In this document: piece after piece, positions 17,436 through 26,032 of the stretch
Position numbering within the stretch: the stretch's first letter is position 1
Layout of the letters: every line of letters begins with the position of its first letter
Assembly (NCBI GenBank): GCA_002284895.1
Contig: CP015605.1
Coordinates: 1,054,001 to 1,118,000, forward strand
DNA: 64,000 nt
Direction of reading: 5' to 3'
Origin: Actinobacteria bacterium IMCC19121
GTDB taxonomy: Bacteria; Actinomycetota; Actinomycetes; Nanopelagicales; Nanopelagicaceae
Program-made: the position numbers and the translations under genes
Notes under the pieces: model-generated
The model's database searches: none
The model's input: the letters and a program-made list of their open reading frames with translations, nothing else
Told to the model about the DNA's origin: nothing

Positions 17436-18745
17436 GCGTGCTCTAGGAAATCCTTTAGCACTCGCACTCCAAAGGTAAGACCTTCTACCGGAACACGTTC
17501 ATCTACTCCGTGAAATAGGGCCATGAAATCAAAGTCTGCATCAAGTTTTAGTGGAGAGAATCCATAACCAATAATGCCTAGCTCGGCTAAGGCCTTGTTA
17601 TCTGTTCCACCGCTCATCACATATGGGACTGGCACAGCTTCTGGATCTTCAACCATGATTGCCGCACACATCGCATCAACTAAGTCGCCTTCAAAAGGAA
17701 CTTCAAGGGCTTTATCTGTAGTGATGGTTTCGATTGTGATGTCTGGTCCAATGAGAGATTTGATTGTGTCATTGAGTTCATCTTCAAAACCTGGAATGAA
17801 GCGGCCATCAACTACTGCGCTAGCTGAACCTGGAATAACATTGGCTTTATAGCCAGCCTCCAGCATCGTTGGGTTAGCTGTGTTTTGTAAAGTTGCGCCA
17901 ACCATACGCGCTGCAAAACCTAGTTCACTGAGTAATGGAGTGAGATCTTTTTCGTTGTATTCCTTGCCAGTTTCAGATGCTACTTTCTTGAAAAACGCTT
18001 TAACTGTTTGGCTATAACGCTGTGGCCATTGATGATTACCGATCTTTGCAACAGCTTCACTTAAACGTGTGAGCGCATTTTCATTGTTCGTTACTGATCC
18101 ATGACCAGCGCGCCCATGAGCTGTGAGCTTTATCCAGTGAATGCCCTTTTCAGCTGTTTCAATCAAGTACAAACGTTTTCCACCAGAGACAGTTACTGAG
18201 AATCCACCAACTTCTGAAACGGCTTCGGTGCATCCAGCAAAAACTTCAGGATGTTTATCAACCATCCAGTGGGAACCATAGATGCTGCCCGCCTCTTCAT
18301 CAGCAAAGAAAGCTAAAACAATGTCGCGCTGTGGTTTGTAACCAGTTCTTGCCCAATCGCGAACAGTTGCCAAGATCATTGCATCCATATTCTTCATATC
18401 TACTGCCCCGCGACCCCAAATCATTCCATCGCGTATTTCTCCGCTGAAAGGATCGACTGACCAATCAGCTGCATTGGCTGGAACTACATCAATGTGACCG
18501 TGTAGAACTAAACCAGGACGAGAAGAATCTGTTCCCTTAATGCGAGCAATAACATTGCAACGACCAGGAGCAGATTCATACATTGTCGCTTGGATTCCAA
18601 CTTCGGTGAGAAGTTTCATCACATGTTCAGCTACTGCCTTTTCATCACCTTTTCCATCTCCATAATTGACTGAAGGAATCCTGATCAATTCCTGGCAAAT
18701 ACGGATGGCTTCGTTTTCAAGTTCGGTGCGTGATGTTGTAGTCAT
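17432..18745 (-). CDS. M20/M25/M40 family metallo-hydrolase (dipeptidase-like)
   Basis: Zinc peptidase of the M20 family, 437 residues. Metal ligands are present: His in LVLHGHIDVVP, Asp in GRGAVDMKNM, the Glu-Glu pair in FADEEAGS, and a C-terminal His in ALFHGVDERVP. The dimerisation domain lies between, including the AHGRAGHGS segment. Members of this cluster are annotated as dipeptidases or acylases; DapE-type desuccinylases are related, so the exact substrate is uncertain. The gene is monocistronic and faces the tRNA-Leu. Confidence 0.87.
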   Translation of the reverse strand: MTTTSRTELENEAIRICQELIRIPSVNYGDGKGDEKAVAEHVMKLLTEVGIQATMYESAPGRCNVIARIKGTDSSRPGLVLHGHIDVVPANAADWSVDPFSGEIRDGMIWGRGAVDMKNMDAMILATVRDWARTGYKPQRDIVLAFFADEEAGSIYGSHWMVDKHPEVFAGCTEAVSEVGGFSVTVSGGKRLYLIETAEKGIHWIKLTAHGRAGHGSVTNNENALTRLSEAVAKIGNHQWPQRYSQTVKAFFKKVASETGKEYNEKDLTPLLSELGFAARMVGATLQNTANPTMLEAGYKANVIPGSASAVVDGRFIPGFEDELNDTIKSLIGPDITIETITTDKALEVPFEGDLVDAMCAAIMVEDPEAVPVPYVMSGGTDNKALAELGIIGYGFSPLKLDADFDFMALFHGVDERVPVEGLTFGVRVLKDFLEHA

Positions 18746-18788
18746 TTAGCCATTCTCTCACCCAATTGCTATCCTTTCCCAGCACTTA

Positions 18789-18872
18789 GTCCGGGTGGCG
18801 GAATTGGCAGACGCGCTAGCTTGAGGTGTTAGTTCCCGTAAGGGATTAGGGGTTCAAGTCCCCTCTCGGACA
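18789..18872 (+). tRNA. tRNA-Leu (GAG)
   Basis: A class II tRNA with long variable arm. The acceptor stem GTCCGGG pairs with CTCGGAC (one G-T pair), followed by discriminator A. The D arm, an anticodon stem CTAGC/GTTAG around loop TTGAGGT, a variable arm hairpin (TCCCGTAAGGGA) and a T arm GGGG-TTCAAGT-CCCC are all visible. The anticodon GAG reads CUC/CUU leucine codons. CCA is not encoded. It lies between the M20 gene and apt. Confidence 0.95.
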
Positions 18873-18879
18873 CATTCGT

Positions 18880-18885
18880 TAGGAT
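18880..18885 (+). promoter_or_regulatory. Leaderless -10 box for apt
   Basis: TAGGAT, then GAGCAC, then ATG 18892. The box starts eight bases after the tRNA 3' end, so apt appears to have its own promoter squeezed against the tRNA gene. Confidence 0.55.
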
Positions 18886-18891
18886 GAGCAC

Positions 18892-19419
18892 ATGAAGATC
18901 GATGAGGCAGTCTCGCTCATCAGAGCAATCCCTGATTATCCAAAACCAGGAATCCTCTTTCAAGACATCACCCCCCTTCTTGCCAATGGTGAAGCCTTCA
19001 CTGCTGTTACTGAACACTTTGCCACATTTGCAAAACCGTCAACTTCTATTGCAGGCATTGAAGCACGCGGATTTATCTTCGCCTCAGCTCTAGCTAATGC
19101 GATGCACACTGGATTCGTACCAATTCGTAAAGCCGGCAAACTCCCCCACGCTGTTTTTTCACAAAGCTATGGCCTTGAATATGGAACTGATGTTTTGGAA
19201 ATCCATGTTGATGCAATCCCTTTTGCCGGTAATGTTCTATTGATCGATGATGTGTTGGCAACCGGCGGCACGTTAGATGCTGCAATCCAACTAGTGAATC
19301 GAGCCGGCGGAACTGTTTATCAAATTCTGGCACTACTAGAGATTCAAGCACTTGAGGGTCGAGCGCGATTGGCTGATAAGTATCCACAGATCCCAGTTCA
19401 CTCACTGGTAGTTTCCTAA
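18892..19419 (+). CDS. apt: Adenine phosphoribosyltransferase
   Basis: Salvages adenine to AMP with PRPP. The 175-residue protein has the PRPP-binding loop VLLIDDVLATGGT at residues 115-127, the N-terminal IPDYPKPGILFQDITP and the IEARGFIF motif, all diagnostic of Apt. It precedes a membrane acyltransferase gene by 2 bp and lies 5 kb upstream of an NCS2 purine permease gene, which could supply its substrate. In many actinobacteria apt lies next to relA, but here it is linked to a tRNA-Leu. Confidence 0.95.
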   Translation: MKIDEAVSLIRAIPDYPKPGILFQDITPLLANGEAFTAVTEHFATFAKPSTSIAGIEARGFIFASALANAMHTGFVPIRKAGKLPHAVFSQSYGLEYGTDVLEIHVDAIPFAGNVLLIDDVLATGGTLDAAIQLVNRAGGTVYQILALLEIQALEGRARLADKYPQIPVHSLVVS

Positions 19420-19421
19420 CT

Positions 19422-21272
19422 GTGCGCATAACCCAGATTCAAGGTCTGCGTGCACTTGCCGCAATATTGGTAACCGTCTTTCATGCACGTCTTGTACCTG
19501 GCGGTTTTATCGGCGTTGATATTTTCTACGTAATCTCGGGTTATCTCATCACAGGCCTCATTCTTCGAGAGATAGATAAGACCGGCACGTTAGACCTCAG
19601 GAGTTTCTACCAACGACGCATAAAGCGCCTCTTGCCAACTTCTGTATTCGTGCTCTTTATGACAGCAATAATGGCGTGGATTCTCTTTCCTCCGATCACG
19701 CGGGATGCTCTTGGAAGAGATCTCTTTGCAGCCGCTGCCTATATCTCAAACTATCTTTTTGCCTGGTGGCAAAATGACTATCAGAATTTGAATGCAACTC
19801 CCTCACCATTTATTCATTACTGGTCTCTAGCAGTTGAAGAACAGTTCTATCTCGTCTGGCCTATCTTCATACTCTTTCTAGCTCGATATGGAAAGAAAGT
19901 GGTACTTGCGGCAATAGCAGCAACAACTCTGCTTTCACTTCTCTTCTCCATCTACCTCACCCAAGTTGCACCCATCTGGGCTTTCTACTCATTACCAACG
20001 AGAGCTTGGGAGTTAGGCTTTGGTGCACTCCTTCTGTTCTTGCCGGAAACCAACAAGAAGATTCGAATTCTGCCGTGGCTTGGTTTTCTTGGAATTGTAT
20101 TTGCATCACTTAATTTCAATGAGAACACCGCATTTCCCGAAAAAAATGCTCTAGTTCCGGTGCTAGCTACCTTTGTTTTGATTGCTTCAATCAACTACTG
20201 GCCTCCGCTATTTAACGATTTAGCTAATTCACGATTGAGCCAGTGGTTAGGTGCGATCTCCTATCCCCTCTACCTGTGGCATTGGCCAGCATTAGTTCTG
20301 CCCAGCAGCGCTCTAGGGCGACCTCTGCGCTTCTATGAACGATTCTTGTGTATTGCTTTAACTATTGTTCTAGCGCACTACACCAGCAAATATATAGAAG
20401 AGCCGTTGCGCCATAAAAACCTGGCTCCCAGAACAATTTACAGAGGAGCTGTAATCACAACGGCAGCCTCATTACTAGCTAGCGGGGTTATTGCATTGAG
20501 TGCCTCTTCACTCATCACAACAAAAGGTGAAGTTTCCTATCAATTTGATTTAGTTCAAGTGATGGAGAAACCTGGAGTCTATGGTGATAACTGCCATGTG
20601 AACTATGGTGAGACTAAGTCAGGATTCTGCACATATGGCAATGAAAACTCTTCCACAACAATTGTTTTGTATGGAGATTCGCACGCCGCACAATGGTTCC
20701 CAACCTTAGAAAAGTTGGCTAATGAACGCGGTTTCAAACTTATTTCTCTCACAAAATCTGCCTGTCCAGCAGTTGATGCAAAGCGCCCAGATCAAGGCGC
20801 GTTTAAAATGGTGCACTGCACCAAATGGCGCGAGAATTCCATCAAGAGAATTGCCCAGATAAAGCCACTAGCCGTCATTACAAGTAGTTTTCAATACTTC
20901 ACCCCTGCTAATAACAAGATCAGTCGGGCTCAGTGGTGGAGAGATGGACAGAGGAAACTACTTAAAGACCTTAAAGGTTCAACAGATCACTTAATCTATA
21001 TCAGTGATACTCCAAGACCCATTCGAGATATTCCTAACTGTTTAGCCTCACGAGACTCACGCGTATGCGACTCCACAGAAAAATCTCCAGTCTCAATCAT
21101 TTCTGGGTTCGATGTAATAAACCCCACTCCCTGGTTATGTTCCTCCTATTGCCCAGCAATCGTTGATGGGACAGTTGCCTATCGCGATGCATCTCACATT
21201 TCGGTTGATATGGCTTTGAAACTTTTGCCCAAACTTGAGGCAGCCCTTATTGCTAAGGGGCTCTTTTCCTGA
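19422..21272 (+). CDS. Acyltransferase 3 family membrane protein with SGNH domain (OafA-like)
   Basis: Transfers acyl (usually acetyl) groups to extracytoplasmic carbohydrates. The 616 residues split into an N-terminal ten-helix acyltransferase 3 domain (about 1-360), with conserved LRALAAILVTVFHAR, R-x10-H type motifs and YWSLAVEEQFYLVWPI, and a periplasm-facing SGNH hydrolase-like domain with LYGDSHAAQW (around residue 410) and a C-terminal DASHIS (Asp-x-x-His). The start is a GTG two bases after the apt stop. Targets may be cell-wall polysaccharide or glycolipid; none is indicated by the neighbours. It is a typical variable surface gene. Confidence 0.9.
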   Translation: MRITQIQGLRALAAILVTVFHARLVPGGFIGVDIFYVISGYLITGLILREIDKTGTLDLRSFYQRRIKRLLPTSVFVLFMTAIMAWILFPPITRDALGRDLFAAAAYISNYLFAWWQNDYQNLNATPSPFIHYWSLAVEEQFYLVWPIFILFLARYGKKVVLAAIAATTLLSLLFSIYLTQVAPIWAFYSLPTRAWELGFGALLLFLPETNKKIRILPWLGFLGIVFASLNFNENTAFPEKNALVPVLATFVLIASINYWPPLFNDLANSRLSQWLGAISYPLYLWHWPALVLPSSALGRPLRFYERFLCIALTIVLAHYTSKYIEEPLRHKNLAPRTIYRGAVITTAASLLASGVIALSASSLITTKGEVSYQFDLVQVMEKPGVYGDNCHVNYGETKSGFCTYGNENSSTTIVLYGDSHAAQWFPTLEKLANERGFKLISLTKSACPAVDAKRPDQGAFKMVHCTKWRENSIKRIAQIKPLAVITSSFQYFTPANNKISRAQWWRDGQRKLLKDLKGSTDHLIYISDTPRPIRDIPNCLASRDSRVCDSTEKSPVSIISGFDVINPTPWLCSSYCPAIVDGTVAYRDASHISVDMALKLLPKLEAALIAKGLFS

Positions 21273-21284
21273 CTCTATGGCAAG

Positions 21285-21938
21285 ATGCCTTCCATGGCTG
21301 AGCTGACGTACTACTGCGGAACCATGGATAGCGGAAAATCCACCCTGGCCTTGCAGACTGCGCACAATCATCAGAGTCGCGGGCGATCTGGTTTGATTTT
21401 TACGAACAAAGACCGTGCCGGCAGTGGTGTTATCTCATCTCGTCTAGGTCTATCCTCACCTGCAATTGAAGTGATTCCAACTTTAGATATTCATAAGTTT
21501 GTTGTTGATGCACTATCTGCAGGAGATCGTATCGATTACATCATCTGCGATGAAGCCCAATTTTACGAGCCAGTTCAAATCGAACAGCTAGCACGCATTG
21601 TTGATGGTCTTGGAATTGATGTTTATGCTTTTGGGATTTTGAGTGACTTTCGCACCATGCTCTTTCCAGGATCAGCGCGTTTGGTGGAACTTGCAGATCG
21701 TGTCAACACATTGCAGGTTGAAGCGTTGTGTTGGTGTGGCTCGCGCGCAACCCACAATGCCAGAACAATTGGCGGCGTGATGGTTGTTGAGGGCGAACAA
21801 GTTGTTGTTGGAGATGTTTCGCCAGGCAGTGAAGTTGGATACGAAGTCTTGTGTCGCCGGCACCATATGCGCCAAGTTACAGCGCGCGCATCTCGCGCAG
21901 GTCATGTATCTTCACAACCTCTACCGTTTAATCAATAA
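21285..21938 (+). CDS. tdk: Thymidine kinase (type II)
   Basis: Phosphorylates thymidine with ATP for nucleoside salvage. The P-loop reads GTMDSGKST, the Walker B-like DEAQFYEP follows, and a zinc site is formed by CWCG and CRRHH near residues 150 and 190. The product is 217 residues from ATG 21285; ATG 21294 three codons later would remove only MPS and is equally likely. The substrate loop near the C-terminus is shortened but typical. With apt and the permease it makes a nucleobase/nucleoside salvage group. Confidence 0.93.
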   Translation: MPSMAELTYYCGTMDSGKSTLALQTAHNHQSRGRSGLIFTNKDRAGSGVISSRLGLSSPAIEVIPTLDIHKFVVDALSAGDRIDYIICDEAQFYEPVQIEQLARIVDGLGIDVYAFGILSDFRTMLFPGSARLVELADRVNTLQVEALCWCGSRATHNARTIGGVMVVEGEQVVVGDVSPGSEVGYEVLCRRHHMRQVTARASRAGHVSSQPLPFNQ

Positions 21939-21956
21939 ATCATTCAAGGAGTCAGC

Positions 21957-22997
21957 ATGAAAGCAGGCGGTCTAGCAGCATTAACCCCTAAAGCAGCTCT
22001 CACATCATTTGAATTTGAACGTCGTGAGTTGGGTGCCCATGATGTTGCTCTAGATATCGCCTATGCAGGTATCTGTCACTCAGATATTCACCAAGTGCGA
22101 GAAGAATGGGGTCCTGCGATTTTCCCTATGGTGCCAGGCCATGAGATTGCCGGAACTGTAAGCGCGGTTGGTAGCGCAGTTACCAAGTTCAAAGTCGGTG
22201 ATCCAATTGGAGTGGGTGTCTTTATTGACTCATGTCGCACATGCGCCAGCTGTTTAGCTGGATTGCAACAGTACTGTGAAGAAGGAATGACCGGTACTTA
22301 CAACACTATGGAGCGTGACGGGAAAACTGTTGCACTAGGTGGATATTCAAACGTATTTGTCATCAATGAGGATTACGCAGTTCACATCCCTGCAAATCTC
22401 TCATTAGATGGCGTTGCACCACTACTTTGTGCGGGAATCACTCTCTATTCTCCACTTCGCAAATGGAACGCAGGACCGGGTAGCAAAGTAGCTGTGATGG
22501 GACTTGGCGGTCTTGGACACATGGGCGTTAAGTTTGCTGTTGCAATGGGCGCCGAAGTAACTGTCCTCTCTCACTCCCCGTCAAAGAAAGCTGATGCATT
22601 AGCTATGGGAGCACAACACTTTGTTGACACGAGTGTTCCAGGTGCACTCAAGCCTCTGACTAAAACATTCGATCTCGTTCTCAACACAGTCAGTGCATAT
22701 CTAGACATCAATGAATACTTAGATCTTCTCAAATTGGATGCAACCCTGGTTGTCATTGGTCTGCCAGGAAAGCCCTACGAGGTCAGTGCAGGAGCTTTAC
22801 TCAATGGTCGCCGAAGAATTGCAGGCTCAATGATTGGTGGAATTCCAGAGATGCAGGAGATGTTGGATTTCTGCGGTAAGCATTCGATTCTTAGCGATAT
22901 AGAAGTTATTGACGCTTCATATGCAAATACTGCATATGAGCGCACTATTGCTAGCGATGTGAAGTACCGCTTCGTTATTGACGCATCTACCTTCTAA
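21957..22997 (+). CDS. Zinc-dependent NAD(P) alcohol dehydrogenase (YahK/CAD-like)
   Basis: Medium-chain dehydrogenase of 346 residues. Catalytic zinc ligands are Cys40 (GICHSD) and His62-Glu63 (PGHE); structural zinc ligands are Cys93, Cys96, Cys99 and Cys107. The Rossmann motif MGLGGLGHMGVKFA follows. The overall pattern is that of the cinnamyl-alcohol dehydrogenase / YahK aldehyde reductase subgroup. An AAGGAG Shine-Dalgarno sequence sits six bases before the ATG, so this gene is not leaderless. Its stop interlocks with the DUF554 gene. Confidence 0.93.
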   Translation: MKAGGLAALTPKAALTSFEFERRELGAHDVALDIAYAGICHSDIHQVREEWGPAIFPMVPGHEIAGTVSAVGSAVTKFKVGDPIGVGVFIDSCRTCASCLAGLQQYCEEGMTGTYNTMERDGKTVALGGYSNVFVINEDYAVHIPANLSLDGVAPLLCAGITLYSPLRKWNAGPGSKVAVMGLGGLGHMGVKFAVAMGAEVTVLSHSPSKKADALAMGAQHFVDTSVPGALKPLTKTFDLVLNTVSAYLDINEYLDLLKLDATLVVIGLPGKPYEVSAGALLNGRRRIAGSMIGGIPEMQEMLDFCGKHSILSDIEVIDASYANTAYERTIASDVKYRFVIDASTF

Positions 22998-23728
22998 ATA
23001 AAAGAGTGCACCAGCATTGCAAGTAATGGTGCAACAGCCAAGGCAGGCAACAAGTTGCCAATGGCCACTTGCTTAATGTTCAGAAGGCGCAAACCAATAC
23101 CAACAAGAAGTACGCCGCCAACAATTGTCATCGCATCAACTTGATAACCCTCAAGTATTTCTCCAAGTACTAAGCCGATCGCCGTCCAGAAACCTTGGTA
23201 CAAAGCCACGGGAATTGCAGCCACCGCAACTCCCCATCCAAGGGATGAAGCAAACGCCATCGCCGCAAAGAAGTCGAGTGTGCTCTTTAGTAAGAGTTGA
23301 TCTATTCCATGAGACATTCCATCACTGATGCTTCCAAGAATTGCAAGAGGGCCGATTGCAAAAAGCAGCGAGGCTGTGACAAATCCCTCGACGAATGGAC
23401 TCTCTTGTGAAGCCTTGAACTTTTTGCGCAGATTCTCACCTAAATGATCTAGGCGATCTTCTAATCCCAGTGCAGATCCAATGAGCCCACCAAAGATGAG
23501 TGATCCTAAAACAACAAGCAAGGGCCAGCCTGTTGGAAGTGATTCAACATAGCGCGATGACCACATGGGGATGAGCGCCGATGCTGCGCCTAAGAGAGTC
23601 GCTAGACCAAGAACATCTGTGAGCAACGTTCTTGTCTTAACACTCAGGCGATGTCCTACAAATATTCCAAGACCTGCTCCGCCGATGATTGCTATGACAT
23701 TGATGAGCGTGCCGATACCAGGAAACAT
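22994..23728 (-). CDS. DUF554 family membrane protein
   Basis: Polytopic membrane protein of the DUF554 (YdfK-like) family, 244 residues from ATG 23728. The N-terminus MFPGIGTLINVIAIIGGAGLG is characteristic, and about seven hydrophobic segments are visible, with GSISDGMSHGIDQLLLKSTLDF in the middle. Function is unknown in the family. The chosen start is six bases after TATTCT, a leaderless-type promoter; a longer reading frame would run into the divergent yczE-like gene. No conserved partner is evident. Confidence 0.85.
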   Translation of the reverse strand: MFPGIGTLINVIAIIGGAGLGIFVGHRLSVKTRTLLTDVLGLATLLGAASALIPMWSSRYVESLPTGWPLLVVLGSLIFGGLIGSALGLEDRLDHLGENLRKKFKASQESPFVEGFVTASLLFAIGPLAILGSISDGMSHGIDQLLLKSTLDFFAAMAFASSLGWGVAVAAIPVALYQGFWTAIGLVLGEILEGYQVDAMTIVGGVLLVGIGLRLLNIKQVAIGNLLPALAVAPLLAMLVHSFI

Positions 23729-23734
23729 TGTTGA

Positions 23735-23740
23735 AGAATA
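23735..23740 (-). promoter_or_regulatory. Leaderless -10 box for the DUF554 gene
   Basis: TATTCT, then TCAACA, then ATG 23728. It supports the shorter start. Confidence 0.55.
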
Positions 23741-23766
23741 GCCTGATGCAGCTAGACCAGTTGCAC

Positions 23767-23772
23767 TAGACT
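23767..23772 (+). promoter_or_regulatory. Leaderless -10 box for the yczE-like gene
   Basis: TAGACT, then CCCCCA, then ATG 23779; divergent from the DUF554 promoter 27 bp away. Confidence 0.55.
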
Positions 23773-23778
23773 CCCCCA

Positions 23779-24447
23779 ATGTCATCGAACGCATTTATGG
23801 AGTTTCTTCGCCCGCACCGCACAGTTCCAGTTACTCCATGGACAGCCAAATCAAAGTGGGATCTGGGATTTATTCGGGTAGTCATTCTTTGGTTTGGTCT
23901 TTTCATTTTCGGCCTTGGTGACGCCTTTGTTATTCAAAGCAATATTGGCAACGGGCCATGGTCAGTCTTAGCTCAAGGGATTTCAAAGAATTTAGATATC
24001 ACGATGGGCTGGTCAACTTTTGGAATAAGTGCACTTGTGCTTCTGGGTTGGATCCCCCTTCGTGAGATACCAGGATTTGGAACAATTTCCAACATTGTCA
24101 TCATCGCTTTGGCTATTGAGCTCGGCGTTACTTACATTCCATTGCAAGAGAACTATTTCGTTGGAATTCTTTACACCCTCCTTGGTATCGGGATGGTTGG
24201 GGCAGCATCTGCTATCTACATCACTTGTGGCCTTGGACCTGGACCCAGAGATGGTCTGATGACCGGTATTCACTTCAAAACTGGTATTCGAGTCGGTCGA
24301 GTCAGATTGGCTATTGAAAGTACGGTATTTGGGCTCGGCTGGCTGCTGGGAGGCACAGTTGGGCTCGGAACACTCCTGTTTGCAGGCTTAATCGGTCAAT
24401 CTATTGCCGTTGCCCTAGGTGTCGTTTCCAGAGTTACGAGCAAGTAA
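23779..24447 (+). CDS. YczE/YyaS/YitT-family membrane protein
   Basis: Membrane protein of 222 residues with five or six hydrophobic segments. FGLFIFGLGDAFVIQSNIGNGPWSVL in the first half and CGLGPGPRDGLMTG in the second are the family hallmarks. YczE proteins have no firm biochemical role; in Bacillus one affects surfactin production. It is probably a separate unit from the downstream permease, which has its own 96-bp leader. Confidence 0.82.
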   Translation: MSSNAFMEFLRPHRTVPVTPWTAKSKWDLGFIRVVILWFGLFIFGLGDAFVIQSNIGNGPWSVLAQGISKNLDITMGWSTFGISALVLLGWIPLREIPGFGTISNIVIIALAIELGVTYIPLQENYFVGILYTLLGIGMVGAASAIYITCGLGPGPRDGLMTGIHFKTGIRVGRVRLAIESTVFGLGWLLGGTVGLGTLLFAGLIGQSIAVALGVVSRVTSK

Positions 24448-24474
24448 CTACTACCCTCAAAGTATTCCTCCGGC

Positions 24475-24518
24475 GTGCGTTGGCCGTTTACTTCGCACGG
24501 GGTCGCAAACACCCCCGT
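24475..24518 (+). promoter_or_regulatory. Structured leader upstream of the NCS2 permease
   Basis: Two GC-rich hairpins stand in the gap before the permease. One pairs GTGCG (24475-24479) with CGCAC (24494-24498). The other pairs ACGGGG (24497-24502) with CCCCGT (24513-24518) around a CGCAAAC-containing loop. They compete for two bases. There is no T-tract, so it is not an intrinsic terminator. The core bases of purine riboswitches are not recognisable. It is a candidate cis-regulatory RNA or regulator-binding site. Confidence 0.4.
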
Positions 24519-24543
24519 TAACAAAATTAGAAAGGCGTTACTC

Positions 24544-25989
24544 ATGCTGGATTCGTATTTCAAAATCTCAGAACGTGGCTCATCGATAGCCCAGGAGGTT
24601 CGAGGCGGACTCGTAACTTTCTTCACGATGGCCTACATCGTTGCTCTTAACCCAATCATCTTGGCCTACTCACCAGATAAAAATGGTCAGTTCCTCTTTG
24701 GCGGAGCGGCACCTGCACCTGCAATGGTTGCAGCCACAACAGCACTTGTTGCTGGTGTGCTGACAATTCTTATGGGATCTATTGCCAACTATCCATTAGC
24801 TCTTGCTACAGGTCTTGGTCTCAACACTTTCGTAGCTGTTGGTATCGCATCGAAGATGACATGGGCTGCAGCTATGGGTCTTGTTGTTCTTGAAGGTTTA
24901 ATTATCTTGGTATTGGTTCTCACCGGTTTCCGCGTAGCTGTCTTCAAAGCAGTTCCACCACAAATCAAGATTGCCATTTCAGTCGGTATCGGCCTTTTCA
25001 TCGCTCTTATTGGTCTAGTTGATGCAGGTTTCGTTCGCCGTACAGCAAGTGGACCGGTTCCAGTAGGTCTAGGCGTTAACGGAAACCTCGTTGGCTGGCC
25101 AACAGTCGTATTCGTTTTCGGAACACTCTTAATCATCGGACTTATGGTTCGTAAAGTTAAGGGTGCAATCCTGATCGGTATTACAGGAGCCACTGTGTTA
25201 GCTGTAATCCTGCAGAAGATGTACAACATTGCACCAGGATTTACTGCGGGAAATCCACCAACTATCGTTGACGGTGGCTGGGGACTTAACATTCCTTCCG
25301 TACCTAAAGAGATTGTTGCTGTGCCAGAGTTTGATTTCACTGGTCAATTTGACCTATTAGGCGCATTTAGCCTCGATAACGTGTCCTTAGTCGCAGCAAT
25401 CCTGCTTCTGTTTACTCTCTTGCTCTCTGATTTCTTCGACACAGTTGGAACAGTGACAGCAATCGGACATGAAGCTGGTCTTGCAGACAAAGATGGCAAT
25501 GTCGATAACATCCAAAAGATTCTTTTGGTTGACTCAATTGCAGCTGCCGCGGGTGGCGCAGCAGGTATTTCATCAAATACTAGTTACATCGAATCTGCAG
25601 CTGGTGTGGGTGAGGGCGCACGTACTGGCCTTGCCTCCGTCGTGACTGGAATTGCATTCCTGCTCACCACGTTCTTGGCTCCTCTTGTAGCAATCATCCC
25701 TTACGAGGCTGCAACTCCTGCTCTGATCGTCGTAGGTTTCCTTATGATGTCTCAGATCAAGAACATTGATTGGGATGATTTGGGTATTGGTATCCCAGCA
25801 TTCTTAACAATTATCTTGATGCCATTTACTTACAACATCTCTGTAGGTATCGGAGCTGGATTCGTAACTCACGTAGTTATCCGTGTAGTCCAGGGTCGCG
25901 GCAAGGAAATACATCCATTGCTACTTCTCGTATCAGGACTATTCATGGTTTATTTCCTATCCTCTCCTATCAATGCTTGGATCGGATAA
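24544..25989 (+). CDS. NCS2 family purine permease (adenine/guanine/hypoxanthine type)
   Basis: Proton-coupled nucleobase transporter of the AzgA-like branch of NCS2, 481 residues with about 12-14 membrane segments. FFTMAYIVALNPIIL near the N-terminus, LLLSDFFDTVGTVTAIG and GISSNTSYIESAAGVGEGARTG are signature stretches of the AzgA/PbuG type, as opposed to the uracil/xanthine types. The ATG at 24544 follows AAAGG by 8 bases; upstream in-frame codons lie in the structured leader. Codon choice looks more uniform than in its neighbours, suggesting high expression. It ends before a strong terminator. Together with apt it would allow adenine uptake and salvage. Confidence 0.92.
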   Translation: MLDSYFKISERGSSIAQEVRGGLVTFFTMAYIVALNPIILAYSPDKNGQFLFGGAAPAPAMVAATTALVAGVLTILMGSIANYPLALATGLGLNTFVAVGIASKMTWAAAMGLVVLEGLIILVLVLTGFRVAVFKAVPPQIKIAISVGIGLFIALIGLVDAGFVRRTASGPVPVGLGVNGNLVGWPTVVFVFGTLLIIGLMVRKVKGAILIGITGATVLAVILQKMYNIAPGFTAGNPPTIVDGGWGLNIPSVPKEIVAVPEFDFTGQFDLLGAFSLDNVSLVAAILLLFTLLLSDFFDTVGTVTAIGHEAGLADKDGNVDNIQKILLVDSIAAAAGGAAGISSNTSYIESAAGVGEGARTGLASVVTGIAFLLTTFLAPLVAIIPYEAATPALIVVGFLMMSQIKNIDWDDLGIGIPAFLTIILMPFTYNISVGIGAGFVTHVVIRVVQGRGKEIHPLLLLVSGLFMVYFLSSPINAWIG

Positions 25990-26001
25990 GACTTTATTTA
26001 G

Positions 26002-26031
26002 AAAGGCCCCTGGGAAACCAGGGGCCTTTTT
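26002..26031 (+). terminator. Rho-independent terminator after the NCS2 permease
   Basis: A perfect stem GGCCCCTGG / CCAGGGGCC with a GAAA tetraloop, flanked by AAA and TTTTT. The flanks make it work in both directions, so it can also end the convergent ung transcript, whose stop is at 26033. It is the only strong intrinsic terminator I see in the window. Confidence 0.95.
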
Positions 26032-26032
26032 A

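Noticed and set aside
18789-18872. tRNA-Leu as a phage or island attachment site
   Set aside because: No second copy of the tRNA 3' end, integrase or phage gene was seen in the window.
24448-24543. Known purine riboswitch before the NCS2 permease
   Set aside because: The conserved junction bases and loop-loop pairing of the purine aptamer are not recognisable; hairpin sizes differ.
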